This document shows positions 16,963 to 24,675 of a stretch of DNA of 64,000 bases, one piece after another. The position numbers and the translations under genes were made by a program. Under the pieces are notes generated by a model. The model saw nothing but the letters and a program-made list of their open reading frames with translations, had not been told where the DNA came from and did no database searches. Source of the DNA: an uncultured Eubacteriales bacterium (lineage in GTDB: Bacteria; Bacillota; Clostridia; Christensenellales; Aristaeellaceae). How positions within the stretch are numbered: position 1 is the first letter of the stretch; each line of letters opens with the position of its first letter. Location: contig OMYT01000017.1 in NCBI GenBank assembly GCA_900315315.1, positions 1 to 64,000 on the forward strand, written 5' to 3'.

Positions 16963-18318
16963 ATGAAAAGTATTCGCAGTGTTTATAAGATCGGGCACGG
17001 GCCTTCCAGCTCCCATACGGTTGGCCCGTATAACGCGGCTGTGCGCTTTGGCAAGAGGCATCCGGATGCGGACAGATTCTGTGTCACGCTGTATGGCTCT
17101 CTTGCTTTTACGGGAGCGGGGCACGGCACCGGAAAGGCGATTCTGTCCGGATTGCCGGGCGCGGAGATCATTGTAGACACGGAGGAAACGGATCTTCCGC
17201 ACCCGAATACTATGCTGTTTACGGCCTACAAAGACGGGCGGGTGCTTGAAAGCGTCCGCGTGTTTTCCGTGGGCGGCGGTTCGATTCGGTTTGAAAATGA
17301 GCCGGATGATGAAGAGCGGGAGATTTATCCCGAGAAAAATTTTGAGGAGATCATGGAGGCCTGCAGACGGGAGAACATGACACTCAAGGACTGGATCCGG
17401 AAACGGGAAGGAGACGGTCTCCGGGAGTATTTATCCACTGTATGGCAGGCTATGCAGGCCGCGATTGAACGCGGGATCCGGGCGGAGGGAATCCTTCCCG
17501 GCGGGCTGGAGGTGGACCGGAAGTCAAAGATCCTTTATGAAAAGCGCTGCTATAACGAAAGTGCGGATGTGACCATGAACCGGGTGATTGCCGCGTATGC
17601 CTATGCTGTCAGCGAGGAAAATGCCAGTGAGAATATTGTTGTAACCGCCCCGACCTGCGGCAGCTGCGGGGTGATTCCGGCGGTGTTCTATTATATGCAG
17701 AAGGACCGCGGGTTTCCGGAGGAAGAGATCCTGGACGCCCTGGCCGTGGCGGCGATGATCGGGAATGTCATCAGGACGAATGCCAGCATCTCCGGCGCTG
17801 AGTGCGGATGCCAGGCGGAAATCGGCAGCGCGTGCTCCATGGCTGCGGCGGGGCTGGCCGCGCTGTACCGGCTGAACCTGGAACAGATTGAGTATGCCGC
17901 GGAGATCGCGATGGAGCATCATCTGGGCCTGACCTGTGACCCGGTGGGCGGCCTGGTTCAGATTCCCTGTATAGAGCGCAACGCAGTGGCTGCCATGCGC
18001 GCCATTTCCGCGGTGAATCTTTCCCGGTTCCTGTATGAAACCCGCAAAATATCTTTTGATGTGGTCGTTAATACCATGTATCAGACGGGGAAGGATATGA
18101 ATGATAAATACCGGGAGACCTCCCACGGCGGATTGGCGGAGATGTATCGTTTCCTTGGCGATGTGTTCGATTCCCGTTCCTGGCTCCAGGAAACCCTGGA
18201 CGAGATGATGGCCGAGGAGCCGGATCCGGACGGGGAAGAGGCCGCGTATGACGAATGGGAAGAACGGGTTCATGAACTGCAGGAGATGATCGACGCGATT
18301 GATTCGCAGACGGATTGA
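16963..18318 (+). CDS. sdaA: L-serine dehydratase (iron-sulfur, single chain) with an added acidic tail
   Basis: Single-chain enzyme with beta domain first (SVYKIGHGPSSSHTVGPYNAA, VTLYGSLAFTGAGHGT) and alpha domain after residue 140. Cluster and catalytic segments are intact: APTCGSCGVIPAV, SGAECGCQAEIGSACSMAAAGL and LTCDPVGGLVQIPCIERN. It deaminates L-serine to pyruvate and ammonia using a [4Fe-4S] cluster. The enzyme proper ends at KYRETSHGGLAE (about residue 392), where homologues stop. Residues 406-451 are instead homologous to the last 46 residues of the small acidic protein at 6704. AAAAGGAG before ATG 16963 supports the start. Confidence 0.93.
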   Translation: MKSIRSVYKIGHGPSSSHTVGPYNAAVRFGKRHPDADRFCVTLYGSLAFTGAGHGTGKAILSGLPGAEIIVDTEETDLPHPNTMLFTAYKDGRVLESVRVFSVGGGSIRFENEPDDEEREIYPEKNFEEIMEACRRENMTLKDWIRKREGDGLREYLSTVWQAMQAAIERGIRAEGILPGGLEVDRKSKILYEKRCYNESADVTMNRVIAAYAYAVSEENASENIVVTAPTCGSCGVIPAVFYYMQKDRGFPEEEILDALAVAAMIGNVIRTNASISGAECGCQAEIGSACSMAAAGLAALYRLNLEQIEYAAEIAMEHHLGLTCDPVGGLVQIPCIERNAVAAMRAISAVNLSRFLYETRKISFDVVVNTMYQTGKDMNDKYRETSHGGLAEMYRFLGDVFDSRSWLQETLDEMMAEEPDPDGEEAAYDEWEERVHELQEMIDAIDSQTD

Positions 18319-18367
18319 ACGATATGGGGTATGGAATCCGTACCGGTTCCTCCCCGTGTTTTACACG

Positions 18368-18395
18368 TTGACCGTCGAGGACTTTTTGCTATGAT
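18368..18395 (+). promoter_or_regulatory. Sigma-A promoter TTGACC-16-TATGAT
   Basis: TTGACC 18368-18373, TATGAT 18390-18395, spacing 16. It lies 65 bases before ATG 18460 of the thioredoxin-fold gene. Confidence 0.65.
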
Positions 18396-18459
18396 CACCT
18401 CTGAAAACTTTTGATAACAGTTTCTGCAGAACGATTCCACGATGAGGAGGGTTTATCCG

Positions 18460-19382
18460 ATGAAAAAAGCGATATCCATTATCTGACAACGTTTAAACCC
18501 GACTTTGTTCAGGAACGCCTGGGAAAGGTGGATACGAAGTTCCGGGAAGCGTTCATTGACGTGGCGGACCAGATCATGCAACATCCGGAACAGTTCGCTC
18601 TGAAGGAACGCGACAAGTCTGGACAGCCGCCGGAACCCGGCACCCGGATCAGTTTTGAGGCGGCTGATTATGATGGCGGCACTGTGACATGCGCGGACCT
18701 GACTGCCGGCAGCAAAGTGACGGTCATCACCTTCTGGCAGACCTTCTGTGAGCCCTGCAAGAAGGAAATGCCGGACCTGGACCGCCTCGCCCGGGAATAC
18801 GGTGATAAGGGCCTGACTGTGGTCAGCTGCGTGTGTGACGCGGCGACAGAGGATTTGCTCAAAAAAGCAAGGGAGATCACCGGTGAGTACCATTTCCGCA
18901 ACATAAAGCTTACGAAAAACCTGTTTGAAGTGCTGCCTGCCTCAAGTACCCCGACTTCCTACTTCCTCGACGGGGAAGGCAGGGTGCTGGATTATCCGAT
19001 CTCCGGCCCGATCCCGGAAGACTATTTCGCCGCGCTGGAAGATTACCTGAACGGAAAAACGGATCAATTCCAGGCGCTGATCATGCAGAAGGTCAATGGG
19101 GGCGAAACGCCGCAGCAGACCAAAGCGGAACAGACATATACAGTCCGGGTTGTGGATCAGAACGGCGATCCAGTCCCGGAAGTTGCAATCGCCTTCTGTT
19201 CTGCAACCGGGTGCACCAATGCCTACACGGACGAAGAGGGTAGATGCGTCTACAAGGGACCGGCCTACAAATACCATGTGACGGTGGTGGAGGCTCCGGA
19301 CGGCTACAGCGAAGATTTCGATGACGATGTTTACACGGAGAAATACAGCTGCAGCATGACCTTTGAGATTGAAAAAGAGTAA
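18460..19382 (+). pseudogene. Thioredoxin-fold (TlpA-like) protein with a frameshift at codon 3-4
   Basis: GAGGAGG nine bases before ATG 18460 marks the natural start, but ATG-A6-GCG opens a frame that stops after eight codons. One more A in the run (A7) would join ATG AAA AAA AGC to the long frame (SDIHYLTTFKPDFVQ...), giving about 308 residues. The body has a thioredoxin domain (residues 60-215; TFWQTFCEPCKKEMP with active-site CEPC, later cis-Pro-like SSTPTSYF) and a C-terminal Ig/transthyretin-like domain (YTVRVVDQNGDPV...). The latter is paralogous to the protein at 19797. No in-frame start with a ribosome site exists downstream. Either a sequence error, slippage or loss of function. Confidence 0.75.
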
Positions 19383-19394
19383 TTGAGCCAAAAT

Positions 19395-19440
19395 GAACCA
19401 AAGGGACAGTCTGTTTGAAACAAAGACTGTCCCTTTGGTT
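19395..19440 (+). terminator. Long near-perfect hairpin after the TlpA-like gene
   Basis: AACCAAAGGGACAGTCT and AGACTGTCCCTTTGGTT pair over 17 bases with inner TTTG/CAAA; a two-base bulge is the only flaw. No long T-run follows. Similar in style to the hairpin at 14717. Confidence 0.7.
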
Positions 19441-19512
19441 TATTGGGATCCTGAAAAGGCGGCCCGGTCTCTTCAGCAGGCATGCCGTATTCCGGATCAT
19501 TCACGCGAATGA

Positions 19513-19656
19513 TTAATCGAAAAAGTGCAGGATGAAATCGATGATTTCTGTGAAGATCCAGCCTTTGCGTTTCTGCTTCTTCCGGAACCGGGCGAATTCC
19601 TCGTCAGTGAGGGGGACGGGATCTTCCTGCGTATCCTTGTGATTGTTCTCTTCCAT
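19513..19656 (-). CDS. Small protein, 47 aa, C-terminal hydrophobic helix
   Basis: Minus strand ATG 19656 to TAA 19513. Acidic start (MEENNHKDTQEDPVPLTDEE), basic middle (RFRKKQKRKG) and hydrophobic end WIFTEIIDFILHFFD. The layout (charged linker, then one amphipathic/membrane helix) suggests a small membrane-anchored protein. GAGAG lies 8 bases upstream. Too short for a safe family call, but the composition and codon use look coding. Confidence 0.6.
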   Translation of the reverse strand: MEENNHKDTQEDPVPLTDEEFARFRKKQKRKGWIFTEIIDFILHFFD

Positions 19657-19796
19657 GATGATGCTCTCTTTTCTATGCTATGTAGTCAGGTGCCGATCGC
19701 ACTGACATAGATAAATACGAAGCATGTGAGGAGAATGGCAGTAAGCGTTTGCAGCAAAGTTTGATTAAGTATTTCAGTGATCCTGAAGGTGCGATC

Positions 19797-20174
19797 TCAA
19801 TCTTTCTTCATGCGCAAGACCCATTCGCCGTATTCGGGTGTGGTATACATGTCAAAGCTTTCGTCCCAACTGTAGCCGTCCGGCACTTCGACAATCTGTA
19901 GGTGGTATTTGTAAGGATCGGCCTTATAGGTGATCGTCCCGGTCTCATCGGTTTCCTGAGGCGTGCAGGCTGCGTCAGTGCAGAAATTCACTACGACACC
20001 TTCTATGGGTTTGCTGTCCTGGTCCACCACATGGAGAATGTAGGCCTGGGGCCCTTCCGCCTGTTGAGTGGCTTCGTCCGCATATTCCCAGCGGACGTTC
20101 GTTCCGGCCTTTTTCCATGATTCAACGATCTCATCGGCAACCTCCTCGTCCGGAAGCATTTTCATTTTGTTCAT
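19797..20174 (-). CDS. Ig/transthyretin-like domain protein, 125 aa
   Basis: Residues 45-125 (ILHVVDQDSKPIEGVVVNFC, TYKADPYKYHLQIVEVPDGYS) are paralogous to the C-terminal domain of the TlpA-like protein at 18460. The first 40 residues (MKMLPDEEVADEIVESWKKAGTNVRW) have no counterpart there. No signal peptide, so the gene may have lost its 5' end and now start at a chance ATG. AAGGAG lies 11 bases before ATG 20174 but only four before another ATG in a closed frame. Cys pair F-C-T-D-A-A-C is shared with the paralogue (F-C-S-A-T-G-C). Confidence 0.65.
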   Translation of the reverse strand: MNKMKMLPDEEVADEIVESWKKAGTNVRWEYADEATQQAEGPQAYILHVVDQDSKPIEGVVVNFCTDAACTPQETDETGTITYKADPYKYHLQIVEVPDGYSWDESFDMYTTPEYGEWVLRMKKD

Positions 20175-20207
20175 TTTGCATGAATCTCCTTTTCAGAATT
20201 CAGGATT

Positions 20208-20247
20208 TTTCCCGGAACATTATAATCCGGGAAAGAGGGGCCGCCAA
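20208..20247 (-). promoter_or_regulatory. Promoter TTGGCG-17-TATAAT with palindrome over the -10
   Basis: Minus strand: TTGGCG (20242-20247), 17 bases, TATAAT (20219-20224). The -10 lies in the loop of an inverted repeat TTTCCCGG (20208-20215) / CCGGGAAA (20227-20234), a layout suited to a repressor. It serves the gene at 20174; the stem might also slow transcripts from the gene at 20281. Confidence 0.6.
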
Positions 20248-20280
20248 TCAGTCATGCTGTGTTCAAAACATTTTGGGATA

Positions 20281-21546
20281 TTATTCTCCCTGTGGCGGCA
20301 CTGCAGGGCTGTCTCCGTCAGTTGACATACCCAGGTATTCTTCCATCCTCCTGAATACTTTTTTCGTAAAGGCGACCGCGTCAACCACCGTCCGGGGGCC
20401 GGAAACGATGTCTCCGGCGGCGAATACGCCGGGAGTGTCCGTTTCACCCCATTCGTTTACCTCCAGCAGCCCCCGCTGCGTCAGCTTGACCCCGGCGGCC
20501 TTCATGTCCGCACCCGGTCCTTGTCCGATGGCGATGATCACGGAATCTGCGGGAACATCGAATACGTGAGAGTAATCCTCTTCGAAGCTGACGCTTCCGT
20601 CTTCGTTTTCGATGCGGTTGACCTGCACGCACCGCACGGAGTTTTCAAGAATGCGAATTGTCTGCGCATAGTGAATGAACTCAACGCCGTCGATCTGGGC
20701 CATTTCGATCTCGTCGGAATTGGCGGTCATGTCGTTTTCACCCATGTAATGCAGTATGGTGACATGGGAATGACTGCGCCGGATGGCTGTTCTCGCCGCA
20801 TCGATGGCTACATTGCCCGCTCCGACAATGGCGACCCGGTTTCCCAGCTTAAAGGCGTCAGGTGTTTTCAGATAGTCCACGGCAAAGTGAACGTGTCCCA
20901 GCGTTTCACCGATCAGCCCCAGCTTTCTCGGCCTTCCGGTGCCGGTTGAAACAAATACGGCCTTGTAGCCGTCCGGGAAGAGGTCCTCAATCAGGATGTT
21001 GCTGCCGATTCTCGTGTTCGGCCTCAGGTGCAGGCCCATGCGCAGCATAATATCCTTGTACAGGTCCAGAAGCTCCCGGGAAAGGCGGAACGGAGGGATG
21101 CCGTATCTCAGCACGCCGCCGATATTATCCTGCGCCTCGAACATGGTCACGTCATATCCTTTCAGAAGCAGCAGAAGCGACATGGTAATACCGGCGGGAC
21201 CGGAACCGGCGACAGCGATCTTGATCCCGTTTTTTTCGATCTTCGGAATCTCCGTTGTCTCCAGATAGAATCTCGAAATATATTCCTCGACGCGGTAGAA
21301 TTGCACCGGTTCTCCTTTTCTTCCCAGCACACAGTGGCCGGTGCAGTTTCTTTCATGGGGGCAGATGACGGATGTTACGGCGGAAAGGGGATTGTTCAGA
21401 AAGAGCAGCTCTCCCGCCTGTTTGATCTCTCCGTTCAGAAACAGCTCCATGACTTTCGGCACGTCCGTCGATACGGGACAATGCGCGGAGCACTGAGCCT
21501 TTTTGCATTTCAGACACTTTAATGCTTCCTGTTTGATAGATGACAC
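20281..21546 (-). CDS. GltD-like FAD-dependent NAD(P) oxidoreductase
   Basis: Cys-rich N-terminal domain with two ferredoxin-like clusters (CLKCKKAQCSAHCPVSTDVPKV, then VICPHERNCTGHCVLG), an FAD-binding Rossmann motif (VAVAGSGPAG), an NAD(P) motif (VAIVGAGNVAIDAARTA) and the C-terminal GVFAAGDIVSGP. This is the fold of glutamate synthase small subunit and dihydropyrimidine dehydrogenase N-terminus. No large GltB or partner gene is adjacent, so it likely feeds electrons to another enzyme. GTG 21546 is the start because AAGGAGG lies eight bases upstream. About 421 residues. Confidence 0.85.
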   Translation of the reverse strand: MSSIKQEALKCLKCKKAQCSAHCPVSTDVPKVMELFLNGEIKQAGELLFLNNPLSAVTSVICPHERNCTGHCVLGRKGEPVQFYRVEEYISRFYLETTEIPKIEKNGIKIAVAGSGPAGITMSLLLLLKGYDVTMFEAQDNIGGVLRYGIPPFRLSRELLDLYKDIMLRMGLHLRPNTRIGSNILIEDLFPDGYKAVFVSTGTGRPRKLGLIGETLGHVHFAVDYLKTPDAFKLGNRVAIVGAGNVAIDAARTAIRRSHSHVTILHYMGENDMTANSDEIEMAQIDGVEFIHYAQTIRILENSVRCVQVNRIENEDGSVSFEEDYSHVFDVPADSVIIAIGQGPGADMKAAGVKLTQRGLLEVNEWGETDTPGVFAAGDIVSGPRTVVDAVAFTKKVFRRMEEYLGMSTDGDSPAVPPQGE

Positions 21547-21684
21547 GAAATAATCCTCCTTTGCTGTGTTCCGGGAAAAGCAATCCTCCACCCTTTACTT
21601 TATTCTATTATATAGCGATTATGTTTGTTTTAAAAGGGGTGTGTCTGATTGGTGATTATATGCAGAATTCTTTTGTTCCGCCCC

Positions 21685-21713
21685 TTGACAATTTGTATGT
21701 TTTCCGATATGAT
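21685..21713 (+). promoter_or_regulatory. Consensus sigma-A promoter TTGACA-17-TATGAT
   Basis: TTGACA 21685-21690, TATGAT 21708-21713, spacing 17. Transcription would begin near 21720, about 90 bases before helD, and run straight into the hairpin at 21749. Confidence 0.85.
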
Positions 21714-21748
21714 GCTCCTCCACACGCTTGCAGGATGAAAGTATGTAA

Positions 21749-21791
21749 GCCTCTGCGAATATGAAAAAACAGCAGAGGCCTTTTATTTTTT
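21749..21791 (+). terminator. Leader terminator (attenuator) before helD
   Basis: GCCTCTGC (21749-21756) and GCAGAGGC (21772-21779) form a perfect 8-pair stem followed by CTTTTATTTTTT. It sits inside the helD leader, between promoter and gene, so transcripts should stop after about 65-70 bases unless read through. No alternative antiterminator stem is obvious by eye. Confidence 0.75.
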
Positions 21792-21809
21792 GGCCGGAAA
21801 GGAAGGGAA

Positions 21810-24017
21810 ATGGAAAACATTCGATTGCCGGATCATCCGGCGGCACAGGAAGAGCATCTCCGTCTGCTTGGCACCTGTGATTCCATCGACCGGGAGATCC
21901 GGGAAGTGGAGGCACTCACCGGGGAAAAGGCCGGGGAATGCATGGACGTGCAGATGAAGGAGGATCCGGACCAGCATGAGGAAGTGACCATGCAGCTGTT
22001 CCGGTTTCAGCTGGACCGGCTCAGGCAGCTGACAATGGCCCGCGGCCAGGCTTACTTTGCCCGGCTGGATTTCATCCCCAAAGGCAGCAGTCCCGAGACC
22101 TGGTACCTGGGGCGCTGGGGCGTCCTGGACCCCGCCACGCTGACGCCGGTGGTGGTTGACTGGCGGTCTCCGGTCGCAAATCTCTATTATTCCGGACAGA
22201 TCGGCAAAATGGATTATGCAGCGCCAGACGGCCGCGTAGAGGGAGAACTGACTCTCAAGCGCATGCTGACCGTGCGGGGCAGGGAACTGGTCAGTCTCTT
22301 CGACAGCGGCATCGTCTCCCAGGAGGCTTACCTGCAGGAGGTGCTGGGCAGCATTTCCACGGACCGGTTGCGGGAGATCGTCACCACCATCCAGGCGGAG
22401 CAGAATATCGTGATTCGTCATCCCCTGAACGCTCACCTGCTGGTACAGGGCGCGGCGGGAAGCGGAAAAACCACCATTGCGCTGCACAGGATCGCCTACC
22501 TGCTCTACACCTTCCAGAAAACACTGAAGCCGGAGAATATGATGATCCTGGCGCCCAATCCGCTGTTCCTGTCCTATATCTCCCAGGTGCTGCCGGACCT
22601 GGGCGTGAAACGCGTGGTGCAGACCACCTTTGAAGGATGGTGCCGGGAAGGCATGGGCCGGCGGATGCCGAAGATTCTGCGGGAAAGCCGGCTGGAAAAG
22701 AATCTCAGCCTTTCTGCCGAGGAGCGCAGGCAGGCCGGACAGCTGGTCCGGCTGAAGGGTTCCCTGGCCTTGATGGAAAAGCTGCAGAGCTGGCTGGACC
22801 GCCTGCAGGAAACCGTCCTGCCGCCGAATGGGTTTAAGATGGCCGGCGTACAGCTGATGGACCGGGCGGAAGTGGAGAAAACTTTCATGACGGATCTGCG
22901 CTATTTTCCGCTTGAACAGCGCATCGGCGAGATGAAAAAGATGATCCACAGGCGGGTGCAGTCCGCCGCTGAGATGCTGAAAGATCAATATAATGTCAAT
23001 GCAGAGCAGATAGCCGGCCGGATCCTCGCCACCATGCGCGACGGCGCGCTGCGGCAGCAGAAGATCCGGGAACTGTATGAGACCCGGGACCAGCGGCACC
23101 GCGAGATCGACGCCCGGGCGGAAAACTACCTGGCCAGGTTCAGGGACAGGTTCCCGCTGCCGGACATGGAAGGGGTATACCGGGCATTTATGCAGGAATG
23201 CGTGCCTGAGGCGCCCCTGCCGGACGGGGAAATCACTTTCCGGCAGGAGGATCTGACGATGCTGGTGCTGATCTGCAAAACGCTTTACGGGCTGAAGACA
23301 AAACCCATGCGGCATATCGTCATCGACGAGTGTCAGGATTTTTCCCCCTTTCAGATCGAACTGCTGAAGGAGACCAACCCCGCGGCAACATTCACCCTTG
23401 TCGGGGACCTTTATCAGGGAATCCGCGCGGATGAAGGAATCCGGAGCTGGGAGGAGTGGAAAGGCCCGGTCTTTGAGGATAAGGCCTCGCTGACCCAGCT
23501 GACCGTCAGCTACCGGAACACGGTGGAGATCATGGAACTAGCCCGGGCTGTGGCCGGCCGGTATCCCATTCATGGCATCTGTGAAACCAGATCGGTCCTG
23601 CGTCACGGAGAAAAGCCGCGGATGATACGGGCCCGGAACGAAAAAGAGCGCCTGTCCCTCATCCGGGAACAGGTGCTTGCCTGGCAGCAGGAAGGGTACC
23701 ACAGTATCGCACTGATTGAGAAGACCGCGGAGCAGGTCCGGAAGCTGCAGAGGCAGATCGGGGCAGAGCTTGGTGCCCATCTGCTTTCGGAGACGGATGC
23801 CGAATACCGGGGCGGTGTGATGATCCTTCCGGCCAGCATTGCCAAGGGCATGGAGTTTGACTGTGTCGGCATCTGCGACGCCTCCGCGGAGAACTTCCCG
23901 GAGGACGAGTTCCTCTGCCGCGTTCTGTATGTGATGATGACACGCCCTCTGCACCGCCTGTGCATCTGGCACCGGGACGAACCCTCGCCCTTGCTTCAAC
24001 CCCTAAAGGAAAAATAA
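21810..24017 (+). CDS. helD: HelD-type RNA polymerase recycling helicase (UvrD superfamily)
   Basis: 735 residues. The N-terminal coiled-coil arm (residues 1-75) is followed by YLGRWGVLDPATLTPVVVDWRSPVANLYY, the HelD signature. Walker A GAAGSGKTT is at residues 214-222; Walker B region IVIDECQDFSPFQ, motif III LVGDLYQGI, motif IV-VI SYRNTVEIM and VLYVMMTRPLHRLC follow. HelD frees stalled RNA polymerase from DNA using ATP. Class II-like short arm. AGGAAGGGAA precedes ATG 21810. The leader carries a strong promoter and a terminator hairpin, so expression may depend on read-through. Confidence 0.93.
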   Translation: MENIRLPDHPAAQEEHLRLLGTCDSIDREIREVEALTGEKAGECMDVQMKEDPDQHEEVTMQLFRFQLDRLRQLTMARGQAYFARLDFIPKGSSPETWYLGRWGVLDPATLTPVVVDWRSPVANLYYSGQIGKMDYAAPDGRVEGELTLKRMLTVRGRELVSLFDSGIVSQEAYLQEVLGSISTDRLREIVTTIQAEQNIVIRHPLNAHLLVQGAAGSGKTTIALHRIAYLLYTFQKTLKPENMMILAPNPLFLSYISQVLPDLGVKRVVQTTFEGWCREGMGRRMPKILRESRLEKNLSLSAEERRQAGQLVRLKGSLALMEKLQSWLDRLQETVLPPNGFKMAGVQLMDRAEVEKTFMTDLRYFPLEQRIGEMKKMIHRRVQSAAEMLKDQYNVNAEQIAGRILATMRDGALRQQKIRELYETRDQRHREIDARAENYLARFRDRFPLPDMEGVYRAFMQECVPEAPLPDGEITFRQEDLTMLVLICKTLYGLKTKPMRHIVIDECQDFSPFQIELLKETNPAATFTLVGDLYQGIRADEGIRSWEEWKGPVFEDKASLTQLTVSYRNTVEIMELARAVAGRYPIHGICETRSVLRHGEKPRMIRARNEKERLSLIREQVLAWQQEGYHSIALIEKTAEQVRKLQRQIGAELGAHLLSETDAEYRGGVMILPASIAKGMEFDCVGICDASAENFPEDEFLCRVLYVMMTRPLHRLCIWHRDEPSPLLQPLKEK

Positions 24018-24159
24018 ACCGTGATATTTTCCGGTTTTGTCCTTTATTTCCGCATCTTCCGGAGTTATGATTTGTTCACGGTCAAAGAATGACCGGGGCG
24101 GCTGAAGAATGCTTTGAATTGTTTCTTCCTTCGGCGGAGGAGAATTCTGAAAATCTCTT

Positions 24160-24187
24160 TGTAACGAAATTCTCTTTCAACCGTCTA
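24160..24187 (+). promoter_or_regulatory. ECF sigma-factor promoter (TGTAAC-16-CGTCTA)
   Basis: TGTAAC 24160-24165, 16-base spacer, CGTCTA 24182-24187. The AAC / CGTC pair with 16-base spacing is the pattern of extracytoplasmic-function sigma factors (SigM/SigX/SigW-like). It lies 73 bases before the PspC gene. The rest of gap 24018-24259 has no gene I can support. Confidence 0.75.
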
Positions 24188-24259
24188 ACCTATGAGTGTG
24201 AAGGGACGGAATCCACGAAACCCTGATCACCCGAATGATTCTGCAGGAGGGATTGTATC

Positions 24260-24526
24260 ATGAAAACGGTTATGACAATCGCTGTCGGAGTGGCTATCGG
24301 GTACTTCATTTATCAGTATTTTGTAAGCAACGGAAAGGGATCTTTGAACGGCCGCATCCATAAGAGTTCGCGTGATAAGAAGATCTGCGGCGTCTGCGGC
24401 GGTATAGCGGAATGGCTGGGTGTCGATCCTACCTTCATCCGTATTGCCTGGGCCTTGTTGGCTTTCGGATGGGGAACTGGTATCCTGCTGTACTTCATCT
24501 GCGCGTTTGTGCTGCCGGAGGAATGA
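24260..24526 (+). CDS. PspC-domain envelope stress protein
   Basis: 88 residues. N-terminal membrane segment (VMTIAVGVAIGYFIYQYFV), a basic linker, then a PspC domain: KKICGVCGGIAEWLGVDPTFIRIAWALLAFGWGTGILLYFICAFVLP. PspC proteins sit in the membrane and help sense or buffer envelope stress. The extra N-terminal helix is not part of the usual 60-residue domain. GGAGGGATTGTATC before ATG 24260 is a strong ribosome site. The ECF-type promoter upstream fits a role in envelope stress. Confidence 0.9.
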   Translation: MKTVMTIAVGVAIGYFIYQYFVSNGKGSLNGRIHKSSRDKKICGVCGGIAEWLGVDPTFIRIAWALLAFGWGTGILLYFICAFVLPEE

Positions 24527-24565
24527 CCGAAAAACGAAAGTTCTGCCGATCATACTTGTGCTTGC

Positions 24566-24604
24566 ATGAAATGTGTTTGTATGATAACATACAACCGTTA
24601 AAAC
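24566..24604 (+). promoter_or_regulatory. Promoter with an 18-base palindrome over the -10
   Basis: TTGTGC (24566-24571), 18 bases, TATGAT (24590-24595). TTGTATG-ATAA-CATACAA (24587-24604) is a perfect inverted repeat covering the -10, a likely repressor site for the phasin-like gene at 24676. Confidence 0.65.
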
Positions 24605-24675
24605 CATATTGAAAGATAACGGATGACGTGTATTCTTTCAATAATGCTGTTCAGTTGTGAAAGGAGAACAAAAAA

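Noticed and set aside
21783-23315. 510-codon minus-strand open frame opposite helD
   Set aside because: Antisense shadow of a GC-rich gene; helD motifs on the plus strand are unambiguous.
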